Assembly: GCF_019203985.1 (NCBI RefSeq)
Contig: NZ_JAGSPD010000013.1
Coordinates: 21,385 to 85,384, forward strand
Direction of reading: 5' to 3'
Origin: Winogradskyella luteola
GTDB lineage: Bacteria; Bacteroidota; Bacteroidia; Flavobacteriales; Flavobacteriaceae
Length of the DNA stretch: 64,000 nt
This document shows positions 9,973 through 18,839 of this stretch, in pieces; position 1 is the stretch's first letter; each line of letters begins with the position of its first letter. The translations under genes were made by a program, and so were the position numbers. The notes below the pieces were generated by a model. That model was not told where the DNA came from. It made no database searches and worked only from the letters and a program-made list of their open reading frames with translations.

Positions 9973-10056
9973 TTACCTTGCTTCTATACTTTGATTAATT
10001 TGTTTTATCTTTTTAATATCTGTCGGTAAATAACTGCGTATAACCACTAAACCGAA

Positions 10057-10089
10057 TTGAGAAAGTAAAATAATAATCTGTTATTTTTG
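10057..10089 (+). promoter_or_regulatory. Bacteroidetes promoter for the SprT-like gene
   Basis: A TTG at 10057-10059 is followed, after 22 nt, by TATTTTTG at 10082-10089, which matches the Bacteroidetes -33/-7 consensus. The expected transcription start falls on or within a few bases of the ATG at 10095, so the mRNA may be leaderless. Confidence 0.55.
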
Positions 10090-10094
10090 TCGCA

Positions 10095-10691
10095 ATGCAA
10101 ACACAGCTTTCAGACTTTATTCCAAAAAATGCGCAGCCACATGTTATAGCTTTATTGGCAAAAGACAATTTAGTAGTAAAAGTTAGTAAAGAGCGGAAAA
10201 CCAAGCACGGTGATTACAGACAATTGCCGGACGGGAAGCATCAGATTACCATTAATTCTAACCTTAATTCTTATAGGTTTTTGATGACGCTGATTCATGA
10301 AATTGCACATTTCGAGGCTTACAGTAAATATGGACATTTAATTAAACCTCACGGAAGGGAATGGAAACACACCTTTCAACATTTAATGCTGCCATTTTTA
10401 AGGCCAGAGATTTTTCCGATGGAATTATTACCGCTTTTGGCAAAACACTTTAAAAACCCAAAAGCATCGAGCGATACGGATACGCAACTTGCCTTAGCAT
10501 TAAAGCGATTTGACGAAGGAGAGAAAAAAACCTATGTTTTTGAAGTACCTTTGGGAAAAGCTTTTAAACTTTATAACGGTAGAGTTTTTAAAAAGGGAAA
10601 CAAAAGAAGAAAACGCATTGAATGTGTAGAAGTTAAAACAGGTAAGTTATATTTGTTTAACCCCAATGCTGAGGTAGAAATTATTAGTTGA
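10095..10691 (+). CDS. SprT-like zinc-protease-fold protein
   Basis: A 198-residue protein with the SprT-like domain. The zinc-binding HExxH motif is HEIAH (about residues 72-76) in the context LIHEIAHFEAY, with a third likely ligand His in KPHGREWKH. The C-terminal half is basic and lacks the Cys-rich zinc ribbon found in longer SprT/Spartan proteins. The function in bacteria is not settled. Its stop codon overlaps the start of the guanylyltransferase gene (ATGA), which suggests cotranscription. Confidence 0.85.
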   Translation: MQTQLSDFIPKNAQPHVIALLAKDNLVVKVSKERKTKHGDYRQLPDGKHQITINSNLNSYRFLMTLIHEIAHFEAYSKYGHLIKPHGREWKHTFQHLMLPFLRPEIFPMELLPLLAKHFKNPKASSDTDTQLALALKRFDEGEKKTYVFEVPLGKAFKLYNGRVFKKGNKRRKRIECVEVKTGKLYLFNPNAEVEIIS

Positions 10692-11773
10692 TGAAAAATA
10701 AAAATTATTACGCTATACTAATGGCAGGTGGAGTAGGCTCACGGTTTTGGCCAGTAAGCACGCAGAACTTTCCTAAACAGTTTCATGATATGTTGGGTAC
10801 TGGTGATACCTTAATTCAAAAAACATTCAATCGTTTAGCGAATTTAATTCCTGAAGAAAATATTTTTATCCTTACAAACGAGCGTTATAAAGATTTGGTT
10901 TTTGAACAATTACCTAATGTTACCAAGCGTCAGGTTGTTTTAGAACCTGCCATGCGAAATACCGCTCCGTGTATTTTGTATGCGTCTTTAAAAATTCAAA
11001 AAGAAAATGAAGATGCTACAATGATTGTAGCACCAAGTGACCACTGGATAGAGGATGAAGATGCTTTCTCTAAAAACGTTAAAAATGCTTTTGATTTTTG
11101 CGAATCTAACGATGCCTTAATGACTTTAGGTATTACACCAACATTTCCAAATACAGGTTATGGTTATATCGAATTCAATGAATTAAATTCTTCAAACATT
11201 AAACCTGTTAATCAATTTAGGGAAAAACCAGATTACGATACAGCAAAATCTTTTTTAGAGCAAGGTAATTTCCTTTGGAATGCTGGTATATTTATGTGGA
11301 GCGTAAAATCGGTAGTTTTAGCCTTTAAAAACAATCAGCCTAAATTATATCAATTATTTGCAAACGGTTATAATGTTTATAATACGGAGTTTGAAGATGA
11401 CTTTATAAGAGATAATTACGGAAAAGCCGAAAATATTTCTGTGGATTACGCTTTAATGGAAAAGAGCAATAATGTTTATGTGATTCCTGCTACTTTCGAT
11501 TGGAATGACCTCGGAACTTGGGGAAGTCTTTATGATAAGTTAGATAAAGATGAAAGCAACAATGCCATTGTAAATGCTAAAGTGCTTGCTGAAGATGCAT
11601 CTGGCAATATGATTAGGTCTAAAAAAGATAAAATTGTAGTTATAGATGGTTTAAAAGATTATATCATTGTGGATAAAGACGAAGTTTTACTTATCTTTCC
11701 TAAGGCTAAAGAACAAGATATTAAAAAAGTACTCCAAAGTGTAAGGGATACGTTTGGTGAATCTTTTGCCTAA
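10688..11773 (+). CDS. manC: Mannose-1-phosphate guanylyltransferase
   Basis: This 361-residue enzyme makes GDP-mannose from mannose-1-phosphate and GTP, feeding surface polysaccharide and glycoprotein synthesis in the cytoplasm. The nucleotidyltransferase signature MAGGVGSRFWP is at residues 13-23 and is followed by the PKQF motif. Further family motifs are the metal-binding APSDHWI near 115 and the sugar-binding FREKPD near 177, with FLWNAGIF near 197. It lacks the C-terminal phosphomannose isomerase domain of bifunctional enzymes, so it is the monofunctional short form. Confidence 0.94.
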   Translation: MMKNKNYYAILMAGGVGSRFWPVSTQNFPKQFHDMLGTGDTLIQKTFNRLANLIPEENIFILTNERYKDLVFEQLPNVTKRQVVLEPAMRNTAPCILYASLKIQKENEDATMIVAPSDHWIEDEDAFSKNVKNAFDFCESNDALMTLGITPTFPNTGYGYIEFNELNSSNIKPVNQFREKPDYDTAKSFLEQGNFLWNAGIFMWSVKSVVLAFKNNQPKLYQLFANGYNVYNTEFEDDFIRDNYGKAENISVDYALMEKSNNVYVIPATFDWNDLGTWGSLYDKLDKDESNNAIVNAKVLAEDASGNMIRSKKDKIVVIDGLKDYIIVDKDEVLLIFPKAKEQDIKKVLQSVRDTFGESFA

Positions 11774-11846
11774 ATTGTTATTAACCTAAATCAATATGTT
11801 TACAGGTTTGGAATCTAGAGTTTCCAATATGTAACTTTTTAATGTT

Positions 11847-13328
11847 ATGAGTGACGAAAGTAAATTCGATTTTACGGAAGACGAACAGCAACAAGTAGAA
11901 AAGGATAAAGCTGTAGAAGACAAAAAGGAAGCCGTAAGGAAAGACGCCAAAGGCCTGTTTTCTAGTGTTTCTAACTTTTTAAGTGAGCTTTTAGACTTTA
12001 GAGATGACACCGATAGAGACGCTACTATTGCAGCAATAAAAGCAGATATTTCTTTTAAAGGAGCAACAGCTTGGATTTTGGTCTGTTCAATTATGGTCGC
12101 TTCGGTTGGTCTTAATGCCGATTCAACTGCGGTTGTTATTGGGGCTATGTTAATTTCACCACTAATGGGGCCGATTCTTGGTGTTGGGATGTCCATTGCA
12201 CTTAACGATATTGATACTCTGAAGAAATCAATGATAAACTTGGCAACAATGATAGTGTTGAGTTTATTAACTGCATTTTTATTTTTTTGGCTATTTCCTC
12301 TAAGTGAAGATACCTCAGAGTTATTGGGAAGAACAAGACCCGATATACGAGACGTATTAATTGCATTTTTTGGTGGGTTAGCACTCATTATAGCCAGGAC
12401 AAAAAAGGGAACTATTGCATCGGTAATTTTTGGTGTGGCAATTGCAACGGCTTTAATGCCACCTCTATGCACAGCTGGGTATGGTTTGGCCAAGGGTAAT
12501 TGGGAATTTTTTCTAGGTGCAATGTACCTTTTTAGTATTAACACAATCTTTATTGCCTTAGCAACATTTTTGGTGTTAAAAATACTGCGTTTCCCTATGC
12601 TTAAATATGCAAACTCTAAAAAGCGAAGGCTTGTTATGAGATTTGCAACTCTAATCGCAATAATTGTAATGATTCCAGCTGTTTGGACTTTTTTAAAAGT
12701 TTTACAAGAAACCAAATACGACAGAGACTATAAAAGCTATGTAGAAAATGAGATTGAAACCAATCCTAACTTGTGGTTGCAACGAAAGAATTTAGATGTT
12801 AAAAATAAAAAGATAAGTCTTTATTTTAATGGTGATGTAAGCGATGAAATGATTTCAGATTTGCAAAATGAGAAACGAAATTATGAAAATCTTGAAGACT
12901 TTGATTTAGTTATTAATGCTAACAAAACAAGGAGTGCAGACAGGTTAAATCAATCTTTAGACAGAGCTTTTGCAGATTTAGATGAAAAAGATAATATTAT
13001 TAATGGACTTCAAATACAAATAAAGGAACTAGAGGATAATATTACTAACTTAAATCAACTCATAGAATCTAAAAACACGAATAAAAATGCTATTTCATTC
13101 AGTAGTTTGTCTCGAGATGCAAAGGTGAGATTTAATGATTTAGAGTTTTTTGGTTATGCCCAAATGTTAGAATCGAAAGATTTTATCAATGTTGATACAG
13201 TTGATGTTGCCAGCGTAAGATGGAAAGTCGCTTTAGTGGACAGTGTAATCTTAGTTAGAGAAAAAGAATTGCAAAAGTGGTTGAGAGAGGAACTGAAAGT
13301 GGATACGGTTTATATTAGAAGAAACTAA
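11847..13328 (+). CDS. DUF389 multi-pass membrane protein
   Basis: A 493-residue integral membrane protein of the DUF389 family. The N-terminal 55 residues are charged and cytoplasmic, then about six membrane segments follow between residues 70 and 290, with the conserved small-residue motifs GAMLISPLMGPILG and ATALMPPLCTAGYG typical of this family. The C-terminal 200 residues form a soluble domain with a coiled-coil-like stretch. Transport substrate is unknown. Its stop codon abuts the stop codon of the convergent ABC ATPase gene with no spacer. Confidence 0.88.
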   Translation: MSDESKFDFTEDEQQQVEKDKAVEDKKEAVRKDAKGLFSSVSNFLSELLDFRDDTDRDATIAAIKADISFKGATAWILVCSIMVASVGLNADSTAVVIGAMLISPLMGPILGVGMSIALNDIDTLKKSMINLATMIVLSLLTAFLFFWLFPLSEDTSELLGRTRPDIRDVLIAFFGGLALIIARTKKGTIASVIFGVAIATALMPPLCTAGYGLAKGNWEFFLGAMYLFSINTIFIALATFLVLKILRFPMLKYANSKKRRLVMRFATLIAIIVMIPAVWTFLKVLQETKYDRDYKSYVENEIETNPNLWLQRKNLDVKNKKISLYFNGDVSDEMISDLQNEKRNYENLEDFDLVINANKTRSADRLNQSLDRAFADLDEKDNIINGLQIQIKELEDNITNLNQLIESKNTNKNAISFSSLSRDAKVRFNDLEFFGYAQMLESKDFINVDTVDVASVRWKVALVDSVILVREKELQKWLREELKVDTVYIRRN

Positions 13329-14096
13329 TTACTGGTTTTCTTCAAGGTACATGCGTCTTACCTTTTTAAACAAATTGGAAGAGTAGACAAAGTTGGTTAC
13401 GGCTTCATTATCTGTTTTAAAAATAGTCTCTTTAGAGCCTTCCCAAGCTTTTAAACCATCTTTCAGAAAGACAATTTTTTCTCCGATTTCCATTACTGAG
13501 TTCATGTCGTGAGAGTTAATTACAGTTGTAATTTGATATTCGTCTGTAATTTCCTGTATAAGATTATCTATAACAATAGCTGTTTTTGGATCTAATCCAG
13601 AGTTAGGCTCATCACAGAATAGATATTTAGGTTTATTTACTATAGCTCTTGCAATAGCAACACGTTTTTGCATTCCTCCAGAAGCTTCACTCGGCATTTT
13701 ATGATGTGCATCATCTAGATTGACACGTTTTAATACAAATTCAGCACGGTCTTCCATTTCACTCTTACTTAGTTTGGTGAACATACGTAATGGAAACATT
13801 ACATTTTCAGCAATGGTCATAGAATCAAAAAGTGCACTGCCTTGAAATACCATACCGATTTCAGACCTTAAATCGGTCTTTTCATCAGGGCTGAGGTTAC
13901 TGAAGATTTTTCCATCATAAGAAATGCTGCCTTTTTCATATTCAAATAAGCCCAGTAAACATTTTAAGAATACCGTTTTACCAGAACCACTCTGTCCTAT
14001 GATAAGGTTAGTTTTGCCTTTTTCAAATGAGGTAGAAATACCTTTTAAGATATGTGCATCCCCGAACGATTTATGTAAGTCTTTAACCTCTATCAT
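13329..14096 (-). CDS. MlaF-like ABC transporter ATPase
   Basis: A 255-residue ATP-binding subunit of an MlaFEDB-type phospholipid transporter. Walker A is GQSGSGKT, the ABC signature is ASGGMQKR, Walker B is YLFCDEPNSGLDP, and the switch His lies in INSHDM. The frame is open upstream, but the ATG at 14096 gives the normal N-terminus (MIEVKDLHKSFG) and overlaps the permease stop codon as TAATG, so the two genes are translationally coupled. No MCE-domain (MlaD) gene is adjacent in the window. Confidence 0.93.
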   Translation of the reverse strand: MIEVKDLHKSFGDAHILKGISTSFEKGKTNLIIGQSGSGKTVFLKCLLGLFEYEKGSISYDGKIFSNLSPDEKTDLRSEIGMVFQGSALFDSMTIAENVMFPLRMFTKLSKSEMEDRAEFVLKRVNLDDAHHKMPSEASGGMQKRVAIARAIVNKPKYLFCDEPNSGLDPKTAIVIDNLIQEITDEYQITTVINSHDMNSVMEIGEKIVFLKDGLKAWEGSKETIFKTDNEAVTNFVYSSNLFKKVRRMYLEENQ

Positions 14097-14833
14097 TAGC
14101 CTAACAGTAAACTTGTAAGTAAGAAATTCAACAAAATAATGACCACACTTGTCCAAACAAAAGCTGTTGTACTGGCTTTACCAACCTCTAGCGCACCACC
14201 TTTCATAAAGTAACCATAAAACGATGGAATTGTTGCAAGTATAAACGCAAAGACCATAGTTTTTATAAAGGCATATGCCATATGAAAAGGTATAAAATCA
14301 TTTTGAACACCGTCTATATAATCTTCTAAAGTGCCATAACCACCATAAACACAAGCAGCCAATCCGCCAATAATTCCTAGAAACATGGCAATTGAAATCA
14401 CAAAAGGATAAAGTGTCAATGCAACAAATTTAGGAAATACCAAATAGTTAATAGCGTTAATCCCCATAACTTCTAAAGCATCTATTTGTTCAGTAACACG
14501 CATTGTGCCAATACTAGAGGTTATAAACGATCCCACCTTACCGGCCATTATAATAGAAATAAAAGTCGGGGCAAATTCTAAAATGATAGATTGACGGGTG
14601 GCAAAACCAACCAAATATTTTGGAATTAGCGGGTTGCTGATATTAAGTGAAGTTTGAATAGCAACTACACCACCAACAAAAAAAGCTATAAAAGCAACAA
14701 TACCTAGAGATCCAATGATAAGATCGTCAATATCCTTAAGAATTAGAATTTTTAACACAGACCATTTAGTGGGTTTGCGAAACATATCCTTAATCATTAT
14801 AAAGTATGTGCCAATATTATGAAGGTACTTCAT
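14096..14833 (-). CDS. MlaE-family ABC transporter permease
   Basis: A 245-residue inner-membrane permease of the MlaE family, working with the ATPase encoded next to it to move phospholipids between membranes. Family features are five or so hydrophobic segments, the motif GKVGSFITSSIGTMRVTEQI (about residues 108-127), EVMGIN, and a C-terminal membrane helix. It overlaps the ATPase gene by one base. Regulation is not evident, although the divergent promoter region with pafA lies upstream. Confidence 0.92.
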   Translation of the reverse strand: MKYLHNIGTYFIMIKDMFRKPTKWSVLKILILKDIDDLIIGSLGIVAFIAFFVGGVVAIQTSLNISNPLIPKYLVGFATRQSIILEFAPTFISIIMAGKVGSFITSSIGTMRVTEQIDALEVMGINAINYLVFPKFVALTLYPFVISIAMFLGIIGGLAACVYGGYGTLEDYIDGVQNDFIPFHMAYAFIKTMVFAFILATIPSFYGYFMKGGALEVGKASTTAFVWTSVVIILLNFLLTSLLLG

Positions 14834-14912
14834 GTAAGATTTTATTAATGCTAAAGTATGAAAAAAGATGAGTTTATTAATGTTAATTTAAATTAAGATA
14901 GTCTAAAAAACG

Positions 14913-14920
14913 TATTTTTG
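14913..14920 (+). promoter_or_regulatory. -7 box upstream of the PafA-type phosphatase gene
   Basis: TATTTTTG matches the Bacteroidetes -7 consensus and lies 25 bp before the ATG at 14946, implying a leader of about 20 nt. No convincing -33 TTG was found at the usual spacing. Confidence 0.45.
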
Positions 14921-14945
14921 AAATTCAATAAAATGCTTGCGCATC

Positions 14946-16610
14946 ATGAAAAATATCTTCACGTTAATCATTACTATGTTCTTGTTTTTTTCTTGTAGTT
15001 CTCAAGAAAAAGCAATTGTATCTAGCGAAAAAAATGCCTTAAAAACAGATACCAAACCAAAATTGGTAGTTGGTATTGTTGTAGACCAAATGCGTTACGA
15101 TTATTTAACACGATTTAAATCTAAATTTGGCGATGGAGGTTTTAAGCGTATGATGCGTCAAGGCTTTAACTGTAAAAATAATCATTTTAATTACGTGCCA
15201 ACATACACCGGTCCAGGACATACTTCAGTCTATACTGGAACTACTCCGAAATATCATGGGATTATCTCTAACCATTGGTATGACAAAGAAACCAAGGAAA
15301 CCGTATACTGTGCTCAAGATGATACTGTAGAATCTGTTGGTACAATGAGCTCAGCCGGAAAAATGTCACCACACAGAATGTTAACCACAACATTTGGAGA
15401 CGAAAACCGATTGTTTACACAGATGCGTGGCAAAACTATAGGTGTAGCGATTAAGGATAGGGGAGCAATATTACCAGCAGGTCATACGGCAAATGCAGCC
15501 TATTGGTTTCATGGTAAAGATGAGGGAGTTTGGATTACAAGTACGTTTTATAGAAATGATTTACCACAATGGGTAAAGGATTTTAATACTTCTGGCACAG
15601 TAGAATCTTACTTAAAAGTATGGAACACATACCTACCCATTGAAACTTATACAGAAAGCGGAAGTGATTTAAATAATTTTGAAGGTGGTTTTACAGGAAA
15701 AGAAACCGCAACTTTCCCTTACGATTTAGCAACTTTGAAAACTGAAAATGGCGGCTTTGATATTTTAAAGGCAACGGCTTACGGCAATAGTCTCACAGTA
15801 GATTTTGCAATTGCGGCATTAAAAGGCGAAGCTTTAGGGCAGGATAATGAAACAGATGTATTGACTGTGAGTTTTTCGAGTACTGATTACGTAGGTCATA
15901 ATTTTGGTGTGAATTCTAAAGAAATAGAAGACACTTATATTAGATTGGACAGAGATTTAGAGCGCTTTTTTAACTACTTGGATGAAACCGTTGGAGAAGA
16001 TGAGTACACTGTGTTTCTAACGGCTGACCATGGTGCTGTTAATGTGCCAGCCTATTTACAATCAGTTAAAATTCCTTCGGGCTATTTGGACTATAATGAC
16101 AGGAAAGAACGTTTCACAGCATTTTTAGAATCTACTTATGGTACTAAGGATATTGTAGAAGATATAAGTAACAATCAAATATTCTTTAATAAGGCTAAGT
16201 TGAAAGAATTAAACCTAAATATTCATGAAGTGGAACAGGCTTTAGTTGATGAGCAAATTAGCTATCCTAATATTGCTAAAGTATATACGGCGACGGCTAT
16301 GAACAGTACTAATTTTACAACTGGCATTGAGGTTTTGCTGCAAAACGGGTTTAACCAAAAACGTTCTGGTGATGTTATTATAGTTAATGATATTGCCCAT
16401 ATAGCTTACCACAAAACAGGTTCTACACATGGTAGTGGTCTTAATTATGATACACATGTCCCTTTATTATTCTATGGGAAGGGAATTAAACATGGCGAAA
16501 CCTATGATAAAACTGTAATACCAGATATTGCACCAACGATTTCAGCACTTTTAGATATTAGCTTTCCTAATGGTGCCACTGGTGAACCTTTGGGTTTTGT
16601 TTTGGATTAG
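14946..16610 (+). CDS. pafA: PafA-type alkaline phosphatase, lipoprotein
   Basis: A 554-residue periplasmic or surface phosphatase of the PafA type, which releases phosphate from phosphomonoesters and is not repressed by phosphate in characterised Bacteroidetes. The active-site set is complete: metal Asp in VVDQMRYD (D47), nucleophile Thr in YTGPGH (about T88), the Asn in IISNHW, the Lys-x-Arg pair in IKDRG, the Zn ligands in STDYVGH and TADHG, and the last His in GSTHGSG. The ATG at 14946 was preferred to the upstream TTG because it gives a compact signal ending in a lipobox (FFSCSS). The stop codon overlaps the convergent glycosyltransferase stop. Confidence 0.92.
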   Translation: MKNIFTLIITMFLFFSCSSQEKAIVSSEKNALKTDTKPKLVVGIVVDQMRYDYLTRFKSKFGDGGFKRMMRQGFNCKNNHFNYVPTYTGPGHTSVYTGTTPKYHGIISNHWYDKETKETVYCAQDDTVESVGTMSSAGKMSPHRMLTTTFGDENRLFTQMRGKTIGVAIKDRGAILPAGHTANAAYWFHGKDEGVWITSTFYRNDLPQWVKDFNTSGTVESYLKVWNTYLPIETYTESGSDLNNFEGGFTGKETATFPYDLATLKTENGGFDILKATAYGNSLTVDFAIAALKGEALGQDNETDVLTVSFSSTDYVGHNFGVNSKEIEDTYIRLDRDLERFFNYLDETVGEDEYTVFLTADHGAVNVPAYLQSVKIPSGYLDYNDRKERFTAFLESTYGTKDIVEDISNNQIFFNKAKLKELNLNIHEVEQALVDEQISYPNIAKVYTATAMNSTNFTTGIEVLLQNGFNQKRSGDVIIVNDIAHIAYHKTGSTHGSGLNYDTHVPLLFYGKGIKHGETYDKTVIPDIAPTISALLDISFPNGATGEPLGFVLD

Positions 16611-17455
16611 CTGAGTTTTTTAAGTATTCCTTTCCAACGTAGTTTTCTAATAAACTTGCCTTCAGCATTGGAAACTAAAAACTCAGTTTGTCTAGATTTT
16701 GCTTTGAAATAACCACTCATATAGTCTTTAAATAAGCTAAAACTTCTTTTCTTGTAGGCGAGCTTTAGCGCAGATATAAATGTAATCCAAAAACCATAAC
16801 GCATTTTGTACATTGCTTCACCTTGTAAATATTTTGAAGCTTTGTTATACGATTGACCTGTTGGTTTTAGGTGTTTAACATGCAAAGATTCATCTGTTAA
16901 TATCTCCCAATTATGATATTTTGCTAAGAGTTCGTCAATCGTGTCCCAACCCATTGATGGTTTTAATCGGCCGATTTGTTTAAAGCAATCTTTTCTATAA
17001 GCTTTAAGTGCGCCACGTATATGGTCTTTATTGGTTAAGTTTTCTAAAACCCACCTTCTATTCTTTTCAATATAGCAGAAACCAGATGCTATTCCTAGCT
17101 TGGGGTTAGCTTTAAAATGATTGGCTATATTTTCTAAATAGTGGCTTGGAAAGATAAGATCTGCATCGAACTTACAAATCACATCGTAGTTATTATCTAA
17201 AGTTTTTAAACCCTTATTAAATGCATTTATGATTTTTGAACCAGGTAAATGTGCATCAGAAGATTGTGTATTCACCATGGAAATCCAATCATATTTCAAA
17301 GTATAATGCTCAACAATCTCTTGGGTTCTGTCTGTAGAATTATCATTGACTACAACAACTTTTTTAGGAAGCAACGATTGTTCAACCAAGGATTGTAAAG
17401 TCTTTAGGATGAAAGCTGCTTCGTTATGTGCGGGTATGATGATGTAGAAGTCCAA
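16607..17455 (-). CDS. Glycosyltransferase family 2
   Basis: A 282-residue GT-A fold glycosyltransferase. The N-terminal nucleotide-sugar binding region reads IIPAHNEAAFI, with NDNSTDRT next, and the metal-binding DxD is CKFDADLIFP (about residues 92-101). The acceptor region contains MGWDTIDE. There is no membrane segment, so it acts on the cytoplasmic face, probably in surface glycan assembly. The next gene on the strand is a small methyltransferase 73 bp upstream, which may act in the same glycan pathway. Confidence 0.9.
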   Translation of the reverse strand: MDFYIIIPAHNEAAFILKTLQSLVEQSLLPKKVVVVNDNSTDRTQEIVEHYTLKYDWISMVNTQSSDAHLPGSKIINAFNKGLKTLDNNYDVICKFDADLIFPSHYLENIANHFKANPKLGIASGFCYIEKNRRWVLENLTNKDHIRGALKAYRKDCFKQIGRLKPSMGWDTIDELLAKYHNWEILTDESLHVKHLKPTGQSYNKASKYLQGEAMYKMRYGFWITFISALKLAYKKRSFSLFKDYMSGYFKAKSRQTEFLVSNAEGKFIRKLRWKGILKKLS

Positions 17456-17528
17456 ATTCTAAATTATAGATTCCAAAAGTCAAATCTAAGCAAACCCATT
17501 TGGAATTTAGAGTTTGGGAATTGGAATT

Positions 17529-18050
17529 TTAGGACCTTTCTGCATAAACGATATAATATCTATTTGTAAACCGTCTTAGAATTGGTCTGATTCCAATTTT
17601 ATTTACAGGATTTGTCCACTTATCACTATCTATGATTTTCCATCCAGTTTTTTCCAAGAGCCAATCCAATTGCCAATCTTCAAATTCGTGATAGTGTCTA
17701 TCTCTTAAATCTGTTTTACTACGATATGCAGGGGCAAACCACAATTTTAACGGCACACTAATAACTAGCTTTTTAGCATTAATAGATTTTAAAACCTCGT
17801 AAGGTGATAATAGGTGTTCAAAAATTTCAAAAGCCGTTATTACATCAGCCGATGAGTTTTCAATAGCTGTACGGTCTTCGTCCAAATCTTCGCCTGAGGT
17901 ATTTTCAACTCTAAAACCTTTAGCAACCATAATTTCCGATAATGGATTTTTTACTCCCAAATCCAAAATAGATTGTGAAGTGTCAACATGTTTTTTTAAA
18001 AAATCTAAAGTATGTTTAAAACGTTTTTTAGGAAAACTTTTTTCGTACAT
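17529..18050 (-). CDS. Class I SAM-dependent methyltransferase
   Basis: A 173-residue short methyltransferase. The SAM-binding motif I is ILDLGVKNP (about 28-36, a variant of DxGxGxG), and a later motif ITAFEIFEHL followed by VISVPLKLW matches the small Methyltransf_11-like enzymes. It lies 2 bp before proC on the same strand and 73 bp upstream of a glycosyltransferase. Substrate is not predictable; a sugar or lipid-linked acceptor is plausible from the context. Confidence 0.8.
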   Translation of the reverse strand: MYEKSFPKKRFKHTLDFLKKHVDTSQSILDLGVKNPLSEIMVAKGFRVENTSGEDLDEDRTAIENSSADVITAFEIFEHLLSPYEVLKSINAKKLVISVPLKLWFAPAYRSKTDLRDRHYHEFEDWQLDWLLEKTGWKIIDSDKWTNPVNKIGIRPILRRFTNRYYIVYAERS

Positions 18051-18052
18051 TA

Positions 18053-18838
18053 CTAAGATATTTTATCCAATGAAGTTTTTATCCCTTTGATTAAAGCAGA
18101 GCTGAATCCATTGTGCTCCATTTCGTTTAAGCCAGTTATGGTACAGCCTTTGGGTGTTGTTACTTTATCGATTTCGGCTTCAGGATGATTACCTCTTTTG
18201 AGTAAAAGTTCGCTGGCTCCTTTTACGGTTTGTGTGGCAATTTTAGTAGCTGTTTTAGCGTCGAAACCAATCTCAATGCCACCTTGTATCATGGCTCTTA
18301 TAAAGCGCAATACGTAAGCAATTCCGCAAGCACCTAAAACAGTTGCGGCATCCATTAGGGGTTCGTCAATAAGAATAGTTTCGCCCAGTGCATCAAAAAT
18401 TGAAGTGACGTCCTTGATGTCATTCTCCGAAGCATTTTGTGTAGCTATACATGTTATGGATTGGTTCACCGAAGCCGCTGTATTGGGCATCGCCCTTAAT
18501 AATGATGGTTTGGCTTCTAAACAATTTGAAATATTTTCAATACTGAAATCGCTGACCACAGAAACAATGATTTTACTGGCTGTTGTTTCATTTGAAATTT
18601 CTTTCAGAACAGCTTCGATTTTATAGGGCTTTACAGCGATGATAATAATATCTGAAGTCCTAACGGCATCCTTATTGTTTTTGGTAACGACTACATTTTT
18701 GTCTGAGTAGTTCTTAAGAAACTCAATACGATTTCGTGTTATAGTAAGATGGGATGGTTCAAAATCATTGGACAATAAACCATCTGCAATGGATTTACCT
18801 AAATTTCCACCTCCAATAATTGCAATTTTCTTTGCCAT
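18053..18838 (-). CDS. proC: Pyrroline-5-carboxylate reductase
   Basis: A 261-residue enzyme that performs the last step of proline synthesis, reducing pyrroline-5-carboxylate with NAD(P)H in the cytoplasm. The Rossmann motif IGGGNLGKSIADGLL is at residues 7-21, and the family motifs RAMPNTAASV (about 115-124) and the C-terminal signature spanning GACGIAYVLRFI are present. Length is normal. It is flanked closely by the methyltransferase and the KAS III-like gene, so all three may be cotranscribed. Confidence 0.93.
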   Translation of the reverse strand: MAKKIAIIGGGNLGKSIADGLLSNDFEPSHLTITRNRIEFLKNYSDKNVVVTKNNKDAVRTSDIIIIAVKPYKIEAVLKEISNETTASKIIVSVVSDFSIENISNCLEAKPSLLRAMPNTAASVNQSITCIATQNASENDIKDVTSIFDALGETILIDEPLMDAATVLGACGIAYVLRFIRAMIQGGIEIGFDAKTATKIATQTVKGASELLLKRGNHPEAEIDKVTTPKGCTITGLNEMEHNGFSSALIKGIKTSLDKIS

Positions 18839-18839
18839 G

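Noticed and set aside
11786..12715. 309-codon open frame on the minus strand
   Set aside because: It lies fully opposite the DUF389 gene, has no recognisable motif and its composition follows the codon phase of the real gene.
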